From positions 14,226,706 to 14,290,705 of the forward strand of contig CM028905.1 of NCBI GenBank assembly GCA_016801885.1: a stretch of 64,000 nucleotides of DNA, in the 5' to 3' direction. The translations under genes were made by a program, and so were the position numbers. This document shows, in pieces, positions 50,561 to 62,440 of this stretch (positions are counted from its first letter, which is position 1; every line of letters begins with the position of its first letter). This DNA is from Toxotes chatareus. Its lineage: Eukaryota > Chordata > Actinopteri > Toxotidae. The notes under the pieces were generated by a model, which saw only the letters and a list, made by a program, of their open reading frames with translations, was not told the DNA's origin and searched no databases.

Positions 50561-50951
50561 AGAGCTGCAGTGATTGGTCATTTAATCACTGAGTTCTACT
50601 GAGTGAAAAAAAATCAATCACTAACTATTTTGAGACATTTTCATGCGTAATTATTTTTCTTGTTTTTGTAGCAGAATTGCCACAGAAGTCTGTGACTCCT
50701 GCCTGTTCACTGTGAGGATTTTCTGCTTTTCTCTGTCACATCATTACAGACAAATATTTTACAAATATTTTGGGGTTTTGGCCTATTGGTCATATAAAAA
50801 GGCATTTGAAGACATCAGCTTTGGCTCTGGAAAATTTTATTGGATATTTTTGTATTTTCTGATTCTTTAATGACCAAACGGTTAATAAATAAACCAATAA
50901 AGTAACTTGCAGATTAATCGCAAGTGAAAAAAAAAAGTTAGCTGCAGCCCT
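50561..50951 (-). mobile_element. non-autonomous TIR DNA transposon-like element, degraded
   Basis: The stretch is bounded by AGAGCTGCAGTGATTGGTCA on the left and TTAGCTGCAGCCCTG on the right, which are imperfect inverted copies of a CAGGGCTGCAACTAA-type end. Beside both ends are TTAATCACTG or GATTAATCGC words. The body has AAATATTTTACAAATATTT and GAAAATTTTATTGG. This structure matches an abundant teleost element of roughly 400 bp, recalled from memory. It encodes no transposase and has no clear target-site duplication. Confidence 0.6.
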
Positions 50952-52054
50952 GATTTAAAGCTTCTAACATTTCCCCATTGTTATTTTAAGCTGTGATGAA
51001 GTTGTTCCTCTGCAGGGGTATTACTAGAGACTGAGTTTGGTTTCTGCTGCTGACCTTTTGTTGCTGCAGGTGCTCCGCTGTGCTTAGATGTTTGCTGCAA
51101 GCCAGCAATGTCATTTTGTATGACTCGCTAGGCAGACAGCACGAGTAAGTTTAGGCAGCTCGTGTTCAGGTTGTTACTCCAACCTCTCCTCAATGGGCAC
51201 ACTCTCCATCTGCCTCGTCTGTGTCACCTTGGCAAATGTCCAACAAGCTGTGGGTAACCCCCCCCTCGCTGCCACTGAATCCACATGGGAAAGAAATACC
51301 TACAGCAAGTGCTTTGATATTTTTTCTATACCGCTGAACACCACAGCAGGCTTTCTCTGGATGAGAGGTGGGTGAGTGTAGTGATGCACAAAGAGCTGGC
51401 TCCCCTTGTAGTGAAATGCAGGACAAGTTAGACTCACCTCTTTTGACCACACTAGCCTCTGTGCAGTCCTCTGCCTGCTTTCACTGTGACAGCTAAGTCC
51501 CATCCCAATTCAGCTGACAGGCTTGCATTAGGTTGTGATCCCTTTGACAAAAAGAGCTTCAGCCTCCCTCGCTCGAAGAAACGCAGGACCCCAGACAAGT
51601 TGCAGATTGCAGCTCGGCCCCCGTCCTCTTCATTGTACTACAGAGGTGTGAATTCCTTCAGCGTCGCTTGGCCTGCAGCCTCGTCCACTGCAACAGCAAA
51701 CACAGCTTGTGCTAACTTCCTCCCTTCCCCGTAACTTCACTCTTTGTTGAACTCTGAAAATTTTCAACTTTTGCTGATAAGCTGAAGCTGCTGTTACTCT
51801 GAGTTCCTGCTATATTTCTTGGCCTAGTTCACAGAGTTGGATTTATTGGATAGTCATTTGACAAACTTGTCAGCTCTTACAGCATCTCTGCACTTGTCAA
51901 CATCACAGCTAAAGACCTACCATGCACATGTAGTGAGTCCCTCAGTCTGGCATCAGTACAACTATCTATATCCAGGCACAGACTGACAGAACTGGACTAC
52001 TTTTAGAGTCAAGAGACCTGCTCAGCACACCATGAGGAAACTGTATTTTATTTA
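50952..52054. other. non-coding stretch, no gene seen
   Basis: Frames of 82-86 codons (51190-51450 minus, 51486-51734 plus) are slightly GC-richer. Neither shows a known domain, and flanking splice signals are not convincing. Confidence 0.5.
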
Positions 52055-52408
52055 CAGGGGTGGAAGAACTACATTAATACATTATTATTAGATTATGGCA
52101 TTTTGATGCTGATTAACAAATGTGTAAGCAGCATTTTACTGTTGTAGCTGGTTGGGGTGGAACCAGTTTTAACTATCTTCAACATGACAAGCGGCCCCAA
52201 CTAGTCACTGCTTTTTTCTAAGGGGTCACAAGCCAAAAAGGTTGGGAACCACCAGTTTAACCTTTGACAGTGTATTTTATATTTCAAGCTTGTCAGATCT
52301 TGCTTATGTAACAGCTTAATCTGAAAAGTAATTTGAAACTACTCAAGTATAATACAACTACCTCAGAACTGTACTTCAGTAAATATGTTTAGTTACTTTC
52401 CACCACTG
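52055..52408. mobile_element. non-autonomous TIR element, CAGNGGTGGAA ends
   Basis: The left end CAGGGGTGGAAGAACTA and the right end AGTTACTTTCCACCACTG are inverted versions of CAGTGGTGGAA. Next to the right end lies a typical TACTCAAGTATAA and CTGTACTTCAGTAAATA stretch. The interior has AACAAATGTGTAAGCAGC and GTTGTAGCTGG, known to me from this very common fish element. A segment near 52210-52250 (GGGGTCACAAGCCAAAAAGG, GGGAACCACCAG) seems to belong to a second repeat group and may be inserted. No transposase is present. Confidence 0.65.
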
Positions 52409-53818
52409 CTAAATTACAGTTATCTGATGATTCATTCATATGAAATTACAGACTTACAGAATTACAGAAATACACCATTACACTACTATTTAATCGGCTA
52501 CACAACCGATGTACTTATATTTTAGAAATGAATATTTCTGCATATTTAAAAAAGCAAGAATTTACACTGTGTAGTAATAATTTCAAAGGAATTCAGAAGG
52601 AACAATTTATAGGAATAGTGAGCTTTGTGAGGGTCAGATAAGTTAGGGCTGATCTCATTTGTGATCATCCACTGTTCTAATCTTTAATGTTAGCACTCGC
52701 ATCCTGACTATTGAATTCCATATACCAGGGTTACAATTTCCCCATATATTTACATGTTATAAGTAATTTATATTAGATAATAATTCATGTAAAATTACAG
52801 TTTACCAGCCTTTTTCCTATCTACCATCACAGTTGATTCGGCAGCTATGTGTGTTTACTTCTTTGATATTGATGGATTATCACTGAGGGCACACCCTGGG
52901 TGAAAGGTCGCCACCAGTTCAGTGTTATCATGCTCTTTTGGGATCTGTCCTTATTGGTAGATATACAGTATAGTCCCCTTTTGAACTGCTAGATTCAGTC
53001 TTCTTTGCCAAGATAATATTGGACTTTCATGCACTGTCGGCTCATACTTTCTGAACCAGTTGCCAACCAGTGTAAATGTTATATTATATCCTAATTTTGT
53101 GTATACTCATAAGGCTCTTAACCTGTCTTAAAAAGCTGTTGCTTTTAACATAGACCTTTTTCTTTCTTGTGCTTCTAAGGAGCAAAGGAGACTGACCGGT
53201 CTGTGCATACATTACATATTAAAGGCACATACCCAGCTCTTGACTCATGCAGTTAGCTGTTTGCTTGCTTTGTAAATCCAGCTCAGGGCAAGCTCTGTCG
53301 AAACAGTCTTTGTCCCTGTGGATCGTGCATATTATTACCACAGCCTCCACTGCTAGGAGAGCTGATTGCCTGGCAACACTCACATTCGCTCTCACAGGAG
53401 TAAAACCGCATCTTAGAATTTCATTGAGAGACGCCATTGATGATTACTGCGTTTCACCCTAACATAGCCATTAGATACTAGTACATAAATGTGAAGGGTT
53501 CCCATTAACCTCATTTCTTCTCTAAGCTGAACTGCCAAGGTTTGTCAGGGCATTACTTTATATCCCCTACACAGCTGGTGTTACACCGGATGAACAGACC
53601 AAAGTGGAACTCGAGCTTATCTACATAACTCCACTTTCCCTTCAGAGAAGGAAGTGAGATGCAACAAGAGTTGCCCTTCCACCATCCCTCGGGACTTGGT
53701 GAAGTGCAGAATTAAACTCTGGGAGTATGCGTGTTACATGCACCGTTAAAAGACAGGATCTACCCCTGACACACGCATTTATCAGTCCCGAGGATGCCCC
53801 CTCACTCACACTGAATTT

Positions 53819-53850
53819 AATCATCTGGGACACAAAAATCCCAGATGATT
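53819..53850. repeat. perfect inverted repeat, 12-bp arms
   Basis: AATCATCTGGGA (53819-53830) pairs exactly with TCCCAGATGATT (53839-53850) across CACAAAAA. The arms contain CAGATG-type E-box cores in opposite orientation (CATCTG and CAGATG). Confidence 0.9.
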
Positions 53851-54751
53851 TAACTTGCACCTTCTACCTGTCCTTCAGCAAGGTGGTATTGCACAATATT
53901 ATACTGTAAATAACCTCATGGTATTTATGTAGCTAAAGGAAAAGAAACATATCTTGTACAAGCAATAATGTAAAAAAGATAAATATATTGTGTAAAAGCA
54001 ACCTCGTAAAACAAAATAAGGAAAACCATAAGGCCCATTTCTGGCACATTATGAAGCATCTGTTTGGCAGTGAAGCGCAGTAGTCAGGTTGTCCCAGGTT
54101 TCAAGGATTATTAGGTGGGTTTGTGCTGTCAGGGACATACTGTACTCAGGCTGTTATAAATGGTATGTTTCACTCAGGGACTAAGTATCCTATCAATCTA
54201 ACACTTCAGAGTATCATCACTACTTTAGACCTTGGGGTGCTCGGCAGCTCAGAAGAACTGTCTGTCTTTTCCACGAGGTAGATCATAACAATGCCTCTTG
54301 TTTCTCATTAGTTCACCATCAGTTAAGTGTGTTTCTGTACATGGAATCTGTTTTCTTTTCATATGTTTTCCCATTTCTGTAAAGCCACTCTTAAATAACT
54401 TAATGTCAGTTTACACCTATCTTGCTGGATGTCTTAATTTATGAAACGTGATTTCTATGCAGGTACTCAGAGAGGCGAAACACGTGTGCTTGCTGCTGTA
54501 GAATCTGTTTACTGTCGGATCTCAAAATAAATATTTCCTTTCAAATGCAAATCATGGCATGCGCAAAAGTTTAAAAACAAAATGTGTATAACTGAGTTTT
54601 GTGCCACTCTCTTTTTGTTCAGAAGCATCTAGTGTGTATCCTGAGCTTAAACATGGGTTTGTGAAGATGCTGTCATCATTTGCTGTGACATCAGGCTGTT
54701 TGCTCCTGGGAAATGTTGTCTCATGATTATCTCACTACCGACCACTACCTC

Positions 54752-54800
54752 AAAAAAAAAACCAAAAAAAAAAAAACAAACAAACAAAAGAACAACAACA
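54752..54800. repeat. A-rich / (CAAA)n simple repeat
   Basis: A runs interrupted by C grade into CAAACAAACAAAAG and AACAACAAC. It is low-complexity, possibly the tail of a decayed retroposon, with no body recognised upstream. Confidence 0.8.
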
Positions 54801-56539
54801 TTTGCATCATTAGTCATATAGGCACAGATTCATCAGATTATTGAGACTTTTGATCTTCTGGCTGGGCTTTGAGCTGGTATCCCTTTGTACAATGACGGTT
54901 CAGAACCTATTTATCTTGGGTGCCAGCAGTTTCTGATGCATTTTTGAGTATCATGCACTCTGATTTTTGAGTGTTAATCAGAACAGCTCCTGATCAATTG
55001 TGAGAGAAAAGTAATAAAACATGTATAAATGTGGTAAAGGGGGGGGGGTCTCACATTGGCTTCTGTACTTTGAATCTGCCTGCAGATTGATTTCTGTGCT
55101 GTGCAGCGGCGGAGTCAACTAAATATGTAATAGGCTGGCTATCTGTGCAAGCTCAGGAAATTAAGAATGGATATTTAATGAACTGGTTGGACTCCAATAT
55201 ATCACTTCAACATGTGCACATATGTGAGAGGAAGAAATGGATGTAGAAGGCAAATCCTGTTGGTTAAGAAATGAATGTGCTTTATCTCATCATCAGAGTC
55301 TTAAATTAGACCATCAAGTCTATAATGTCAACTCCTACGAAGGACTTTTATGCAAAAGTAAAGTACTTTACAGCTTTCATTTTATCAAGCATTACCACGG
55401 AGGGTGAAATTAATGCACTGGTACTGTATGTGTGCAGATACAAAGATAAGATTGTCCATTTGTTGAGGAACACTAGAGTCATGTCTATGCTCTAAATGGT
55501 ATTAGCCTAAATGTATTTAAGAATCAGCTCATTTAAACCCATAATTCGCATGATGTTCACATACTCTAACCTAAATTTAGATATTGCCAGTTGTAGCTTG
55601 AGGCAAAGGAGTTGAGACTCTCTTGAAAATGTCAGTGAGACGACTCTGAGGGCTGGTACTAACAGTGACAGCTGACAATGAATGGGTGGCTGACACTGTG
55701 CACAAAATACAAGTATCACATATTGTGATGATTGGAAAATGCAATAAAGATCCTAGAAAAAAAAAAAAAACATGATTCATCACGGTAAATCTCCATTTCA
55801 CTTGTGCACACTGTGCTCCAGATTTATCTCACAGTGTTGTGCCACGTGGTTTTAGTCTCTAGCTTTTAAGGATTAAATTGCTGCTGTTCGTAAACATTGA
55901 TTACTTGTCTGAGATCACAATTATAACACATTTTTGCTTTAGCACAGCTACCGAATGTGTTCAGCTGCATAACTGGGGTTGAATGGATGGCAGCATTAGG
56001 AATGTTGAAAGTGGCACTATGTGAGGAAACGCCATTCAAACAAGCAACACTATGCCAGGAAAGAAGATTAATGCCTCTGCTTCATGTACACATAATGTAC
56101 ATTTTGCTCAGTGCAGAACATGAAACAAAATATTCCTGCCTGATTAATCTTACATCTTCATGCCGCTAATCATTGTAACTCCCAAAAGATGCTCTTTGTT
56201 ATTAGCATGGCAGTCCACGGACTGTACACTTTCACCGGCAAAGGTCCGATAGAAAACTAAAATATCAAAGACAGACCAGGGTGTTTTGTGAATTCCTCCT
56301 CCACACTCAAGTGCTTTCCCTTGTCGCTGAATAGAAATGCTTTTGATCTAGAACTTGAGGCCACTGTGTTCTCAGATGACAATGAATATTACATGGAAAC
56401 AGCCTTGAGATGCAATTCAGCTTCCTGTCCTCTACAATGATGTAGAGTTTGTCAACAGGAGCCCAGACCGCAAGCAGGACTGGAAGGGAAAAAAAAAAAA
56501 AGCCAGAGACTTTCTCGGGATTAGTACTGCAAATAGTTT

Positions 56540-56725
56540 AACTAGCCAGGGTGACAGCTGCTGTCACCTAATTGAATTCTGTCATTCATCATTCATTGTT
56601 TCTTACCGCCAGCACAACAGGTGACAGGGTGATGAGACATCTCCGAAGAATTAAATAATGAATGAAACCTACTGCTGCTATCAGTGTGTGTTGTTGGCTC
56701 CCTATCTGCCAAATGACAGGATGTC
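56540..56725. promoter_or_regulatory. cluster of TGACAG (MEIS/PREP/TGIF-type) sites
   Basis: The TALE-homeodomain core TGACAG occurs five times on either strand within about 170 bases: 56552-56557, 56561-56566, 56579-56584, 56622-56627 and 56714-56719. The first two form a perfect palindrome at 56550-56568 (9-bp arms around one base) with an overlapping CAGCTG E-box. CTAATTGAATT, GTGATGAGAC and AATTAAATAATGAATG supply nearby homeodomain/PBX-like cores. Such clusters are typical of MEIS-PBX-HOX enhancers; function here is inferred. Confidence 0.4.
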
Positions 56726-59700
56726 TGTATATTCAGTTACATCAAAGTCACAGTGCTAGTTTGAGGTGAAAACACACAAATCTTTTGAACTCAGTAAATA
56801 CCTTATCATACGCATTTTGTGCAGTCTTCATTATCTTGCACATTGCAATAGTAAAGAGTAAGGGGGGAAGAAATAACCATTATGAAATGCAATTACAAGT
56901 TGCTCAGGGGTCTGAACAGCCACATTGTGCATTACATTGGGCCAAATTTTCTTTTGCCACGGTGAGTGGTTGCTCATACATATTGCATTAAGGAGAGATT
57001 ATGTCAGTTCATTTCCAGCAGGCTTTGACATCATTTTGCAGTAAGTGTTAACACTCAAAAATTGATGCACCTGGATCTCAGCCAAACCCAACCCCTCCCC
57101 GAAATGACAAATAAAAAAGATAATTTCATTCTGGCACTGTAGCTTAGGATTTCTTTTAAGTTCAAGTTAACAATTAAGCCATATTAGAGGGAGAGGGTGT
57201 GCCATACACAGTGCTTTCACACAGAGGCACAAAGCAGCGAAGCTGATTAGCTTGCGTTGCCTAGCTGCTAGCTGTTAATTGGTTGCTAGGTTGCAGGTAT
57301 GAATTGGTAAATAAGGTGGACACTTGTGTGACACTGTATTGACATGTATTGGCACTTACTCAAATGGCTGTGACAGATGAGCTTGCTGTGTTGTTAGTCT
57401 TTCACAGGACAATAACAGTATGACTAGCTTGTAAAGAATGTATTTAATGCTTGATTTCCTCCTTAAATTATTCATTCAGCATCCTTATTAAAATTCTTCC
57501 TGTTTGGGCTTTATATTTGTGTTTTTTTCTCTAAAGCTATGAGGATACAGTTCCAGCATCTTGAAAACGTCTGCAGATGTAGTGGCACCTGATTACTTTC
57601 ATCAACTCTTCATTAGTTATGCCTTAATCACAGATCATAGCAGCTGATGCACCTGGGAGTGAAATGGTCTTAATATGGTTGCTGGCAGAGATGAGCTCTC
57701 CAGCTGTTTGCTGCCCTCCAAAGCTGTCAGCCCTCATTTGAGCCAATTGCCCTGTGGAACTAAATAATCAAACCTGTAATAACCTCACACAACCTCGAAT
57801 GCAGCCATGTGCACGGATAGCCGCCACGTTTCTACACATTTCTCTCTCTTTCTCTTAGCCCAAATCTAAGTGTTGTGCAGGTCTGTGTGGAAATGGCAAA
57901 CCGAGGATGATTCATTTCGGATTCAGTCATTTGACCTCAGAATATCCCGACCTGAAAATACATTTTTCAAGTTAGTTCACACATCTTGACACTGTAGTAA
58001 AGTGTGTATTTCCATTTTGTTGAAACTAAGCTAACATTAAATGGAGATCAGATTTATTCTAATTTCTGCGCTTGCTTTATCTCGAATATTTGTTTCGTCA
58101 CAGCCCAAAAGTTACCCTTTCGCTTTGGTGGACAATAAATTATTTTACACAAAATGTAACATTTACACAGATCTTCAGGTCGAGCATTTTTTTACAACAG
58201 CAATATATACTGATCTGTGTGCTTCTGCTGAAAATAAATTTTGTAAATCATGCATTAAAAAGATTTGGTTATCTTTAGAATGGGTTTCGAGTAAAAGTTT
58301 ATCCATCAGCCGCAGAACAGATGCTATGACGTGTGTTTTCTCAAGCAATAAATTTGACTCGTACTTCTGTCAGTGAAGTGAGTTATAAAAAGACCCCCGT
58401 CCCCCCCCCCCCTGCCAACGAAGCATTTTCTTGCTCTTGGATCAGAATGAGAGTTTACTACACTAAGGAAATAAAATGTCACAGTGCAGAAGTGAAATGA
58501 CGTGCTGGGAGTGTTTTGGAAAGTGTTTACTTAATTAGAATTTACGTGCAACATGGTGTGGTCTCACTTTGAAGATCCCACATCTCATTTCATTTAAAGG
58601 ATGGTGTCATTAGCACACTCGACTTTTGTGTCGTTTGAATGAAACTGCAGTCTGTATTAATTACAAGCACTTCACATAGGGATTCCTTTAGTTGATTATA
58701 TTAAAGTGTCTTTTTAATCCCTAATAAGTGCATAACATAATGCAGTCTGTTGCTCTCAGAGAACTGCAGTCTCTTTTGTCACATGATTTTGTGCCTCTCA
58801 GGCACCGCCTGGTCTGTCCAGAGGCGTTCTTAATGAAAAGAGTTTAAAGCTTAAACTTTTCTGGACAGCTTCCCTTTCCTACTTTGCCTAACAAGGTAGG
58901 TATTCCATTTCACTTGGGAGCTTTCAGATACATTTTAGTCTTCATGGTGTGATGAGATGCCAAAACTACCAGGGGAAGGCAACTCTGTGGAGAGTCTGTC
59001 AGTGTGCTAAGGATCAAAGCCATTTGCAAAGAGCACACACATATCAAACACTGCCGTGCAACGAGTTACCTAGCAACCTCAGACCAGGTGTTGCAGAGAG
59101 TAGGAAATATTAAAGCCCACAGTCTTCCTGTTTTGTGCAAATACAATTTTAAAGGAAATCGATAAAGCCGTGAATGTCTACTGCATGTGAGAGGAGTGGA
59201 GAAGCTTTTTTTCCCCGCCCTGCACTACAACAGACAACAGGGGCACCAAAAAGATAAGGGCGTAATATCAAAACCTGAGGCGGGAGGAAAGAAAATATGA
59301 AGGAGTGACGCATATCCTCTGATGGAATAATGCCCATATCCTGTCCAAATAAGAAAACGCACACTGAGGTGAGCACCAAAAAAATTGTGACAAACACACA
59401 CACACACAGGCCTCACCAAAGAGAGGAGTGTAATACGTGAAGCTAGAAAGGCCCCAATTCCACTGAGTGGCCACGTCAGAATAGAGTTAAGCAATTATGT
59501 GTGATGCGGCAGAGTACTGAAAGGGTGCAACACTTTGAGCACCAAGGTGAGGCCACTGGGTCCTCGTGCATCACAGGCAGCCCTTTATCATGATTAGAAC
59601 ACAGCTGTCATATTAGTTGGAAATTAAGCAGTGCTATAGTCATAGGGTTTAACAAGCCAGAGCAGCAGGCAGGGATACCTGGTGTTACTGGCAACAACTG

Positions 59701-60204
59701 TATGAAACCTCTGGCAGTTTGTGAGGTCAGATCCCCCTCAGTGAAGTCAAACACAAGTTAACTATAAGGCATGATGATGCTGTAATGTTGTTAGAAATGC
59801 ACCACTACCTTGATGCAGGTGAATAGGTGATTTAAGGACGTTAATTACAGCAGTTCCCTCATTTGATCGTCTCTTGTCACGCCGCGGCAGGTTAGCTTTA
59901 TTTACCTAGAGATGGTGATGGTCATTGTGGGGAGCTAATGCGAAAAGCATCAGGAACAATATCTGTGTGTAGCCCCCTTAGGAACACTTGAGAGAGCGCG
60001 GAGAGTGATGTGGCAACGCCGCCGTCCCAGCTTGTCTGTCTTAGCCAGCAGAAACAGGTGTAAGCTGTGAAAGTGCTTGATGAATGTTCTCTTTAGTGCC
60101 GGTGACTGACTGCCCTTATTCAAACAGCAGACAGCTCCTCTGGCTAAGTACTCTGGGAGCAGATACTGTACATGGCTCACGCAGGCATATAGTGCAACCA
60201 GGCA
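56726..60204. other. non-coding stretch, no gene seen
   Basis: A 111-codon + strand frame at 58041-58376 begins with a signal-peptide-like hydrophobic segment but is not supported otherwise. A C run is at 58401-58412. CACACA runs lie near 59394-59408. The repeat-free DNA at 57560-57800 has no specific signal. A few clustered CpGs are at 59878-60025. Confidence 0.5.
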
Positions 60205-60226
60205 GACACACACACACACACACACA
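60205..60226. repeat. (AC)11 microsatellite
   Basis: A perfect AC array. Its reverse complement occurs as the GT array at 60408-60431. Confidence 0.9.
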
Positions 60227-60407
60227 TGAACACGTGCACAAATATCGACACATAAAGATATTTTTAGTGTGCTCCTGTATCACACATAGCCCAGTTTACC
60301 TCGCTTTGATAAGGAGGACACTCAGTGGGAACATGATCACTGATTGATTTTGTTTGTTGATGATAAGTGACATGAGCACCCTACCTGGAGCCTCCCCCAG
60401 GGTGCTC

Positions 60408-60431
60408 TGTGTGTGTGTGTGTGTGTGTGTG
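60408..60431. repeat. (TG)12 microsatellite
   Basis: A perfect TG array about 180 bases downstream of the AC array, so the two could pair within one strand. Confidence 0.9.
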
Positions 60432-62305
60432 AGATGCATCCATTGTGATAATTATTACAGTGCAAGGATGAATAGGCTGCGAAACGATACAGCCTCACAC
60501 ATGACAATTTAATCAAGCCGCACAAGGACAAAAATAGGATTAAAGAGGAAGAGAGATATGTGAAAGACGTCTCTCTTTTCATGATCTATGAATAGAGTCT
60601 GAAACAAAAGGACAGCAGTGGATGGAGGGCCTGCGTGATGAAGACAGACTGCTCCCCTCTGGGCTGAAGGGATGACTGACAGAAGCACAGGGTCGCAATC
60701 TGACTTCCCCCTGACAAAGGAAATAAAGAGTCACATTTAAACAAAGAGCTCGCCATCCAAACATAGCTTTCATCTCATTCAGTCTGACTATGAGACCCAT
60801 GAAAGGAAAATATGCTCACACACACTCACATACACACCGAAAACACAGGCAAACAAATCAGCAAGCGCCCACTTTTAGAGCAGTGCAACCTTTATTACTT
60901 TTAGGTTATTGCGTTTTCTTCTTTTCTTAGGTGCCCTCTGACCCCGTCTACCCTGAACTTTTATTCTGTTTCCTTTTGATCTTTTTTTTTTTTTTTTTAA
61001 GGTACATGCAGTTATATTAAATGTAAGACCTAAAAGCAAAAGTTACTGTTGGAAAAGGAAGTTTCTAATGGTGAAGTGTCTGCAGGAATTAGTTTCTTCC
61101 AGGCTACCTGATAGCTACTACACTGGTATTGATGAAATCATAAACATGATGCGAATGGGAGATGATGAGGCATTCTTAAAAATTGTCACTGGTGTTGTGG
61201 TCTTGGGAGCTGCATGTCTGATGGCTTCTTGTAACCTTTCCGTTGACACCCTGCTACATGTCCCAAAGAAACCAATTACTCCCTTGTCTGAAGCTTTTCC
61301 ACAGCTCGATATGCCAACTTTTATCCAAGCACGCTTTGGTCCAGGGCAGTCGTTATTCACTATTCAGCTGCTTATTTCTCATATTTTTTGCTTTAATCTT
61401 ACACATTTGGTGGTTCATACATAACACAATGTTGCTTGCTTTTTTACTCTTTGCTTTTTATTTTTTCTCCTGTGCTAACAAATATAAAATCCTTTTAGGC
61501 TCAATTGAATTTCTGAAAATAATAGAGCAATTAGAAAACACTGAGAAGGTTTGTCAAGTGCAGCAATGTGAAAATAATATGTAAATGTGTTTGGGACATT
61601 GATGCACAAACAAATAACTAACATAGCAGCATAACTGGTTCACTTGGCTCAGCAGGACAGCCATTATGTACAACAGACAGGAGACTACCTACAGAATATA
61701 TCATCCTGCGCACAGAAAATTCAGCATTCTCACGCTATGTGTATCCATGCAGCACATTACATAATGGTGAGTGAGCAGCAGTACGACTACGCTTCATTAA
61801 TCACAGTTACACCAGCTTCAGTCCTGATACAAAGAAAGAGGGTTTGTCCTGTAGGTGGGAATGAAAACCACAACGATTGTAGGAATTTCTACGGCAAATA
61901 AAGAGTTGCGTATCACCATAAGAACACTGTGCACATACTAACTTTTGTTGCTTTCAAAAGCTTGCCTTGGTCTGCAGCATGAAACCCTCTGAGAAAACGA
62001 GTCCTCTTGATCTGCCTTCATGACACTGAGCTTTTCACTGGGGGGAAACTCTGTATGCATATTTAGCTTTGGTTGTCACAAATTTCACAATTTTGAACCA
62101 GCCAGCAGCGTGGTGTCTGGCAGGACGGTCTCAGTGGGTGTGTGAGGATGATTATGATTCTCTGTAAAATTCTGTCTTTATTTCTTATATATTTTTTTTT
62201 TTTTTTTTTTGAAAGTGGTGTTTAAAAGATTTTTGTGGTCTGTGTTGTTATCACTATTTTGAAGGCAGCTTGAAATAATTACAGTTTTTTAGGCAATAAC
62301 TGCAC
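60432..62305. other. non-coding stretch with overlapping open frames
   Basis: A T17 run at 60982-60998 precedes a stop-poor segment. It contains frames of 118 codons (61068-61424 +), 113 codons (61243-61584 +) and 85 codons (61644-61901 +). The first has a hydrophobic stretch of about 18 residues in its middle (around VTGVVVLGAACLMA), but I recognise no family, promoter or splice structure. A T19 run is at 62192-62210. No gene is called. Confidence 0.45.
62192..62210. repeat. poly(T) run of 19
   Basis: A T homopolymer preceded by TTATATA; no element body is recognised. Confidence 0.85.
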
Positions 62306-62309
62306 ACTA

Positions 62310-62440
62310 AAAATCTCTGGGTCACAACTGACCTAATTTGGGTCAATGCAGCACTGACCCAGTACTGAGTTAATTTTGCTTACTACCAGTGGGTATAAAA
62401 CAACCCATTACGAAGGGTTGTTTTGATCCAGTAACACAGC
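62310..62440. repeat. GGGTCA/TGACCC-rich dispersed repeat fragment
   Basis: Inverted GGGTCA units recur here: GGTCA-CAAC-TGACC at 62320-62333 and TGGGTCA...TGACCCA at 62339-62361. A 10-bp perfect inverted repeat AAAACAACCC / GGGTTGTTTT follows at 62397-62406 and 62415-62424. AACCCA and GGGTTGTTTT words in alternating orientation are typical of a non-autonomous repeat that I associate with fish genomes. Boundaries are approximate. Confidence 0.5.

Larger units (their letters stand above)
52409..56539. other. non-coding stretch, no gene seen
   Basis: No frame over 75 codons and no recognised gene. Features are the 12-bp-arm hairpin at 53819-53850, a CAAA/A-rich simple repeat at 54752-54800, a G run at about 55039-55048 and an A run near 55757-55770. 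Confidence 0.55.

Noticed and set aside
59950..60582. Frames with Cys-Val or His-Thr repeats
   Set aside because: These are translations of the AC/TG microsatellites.
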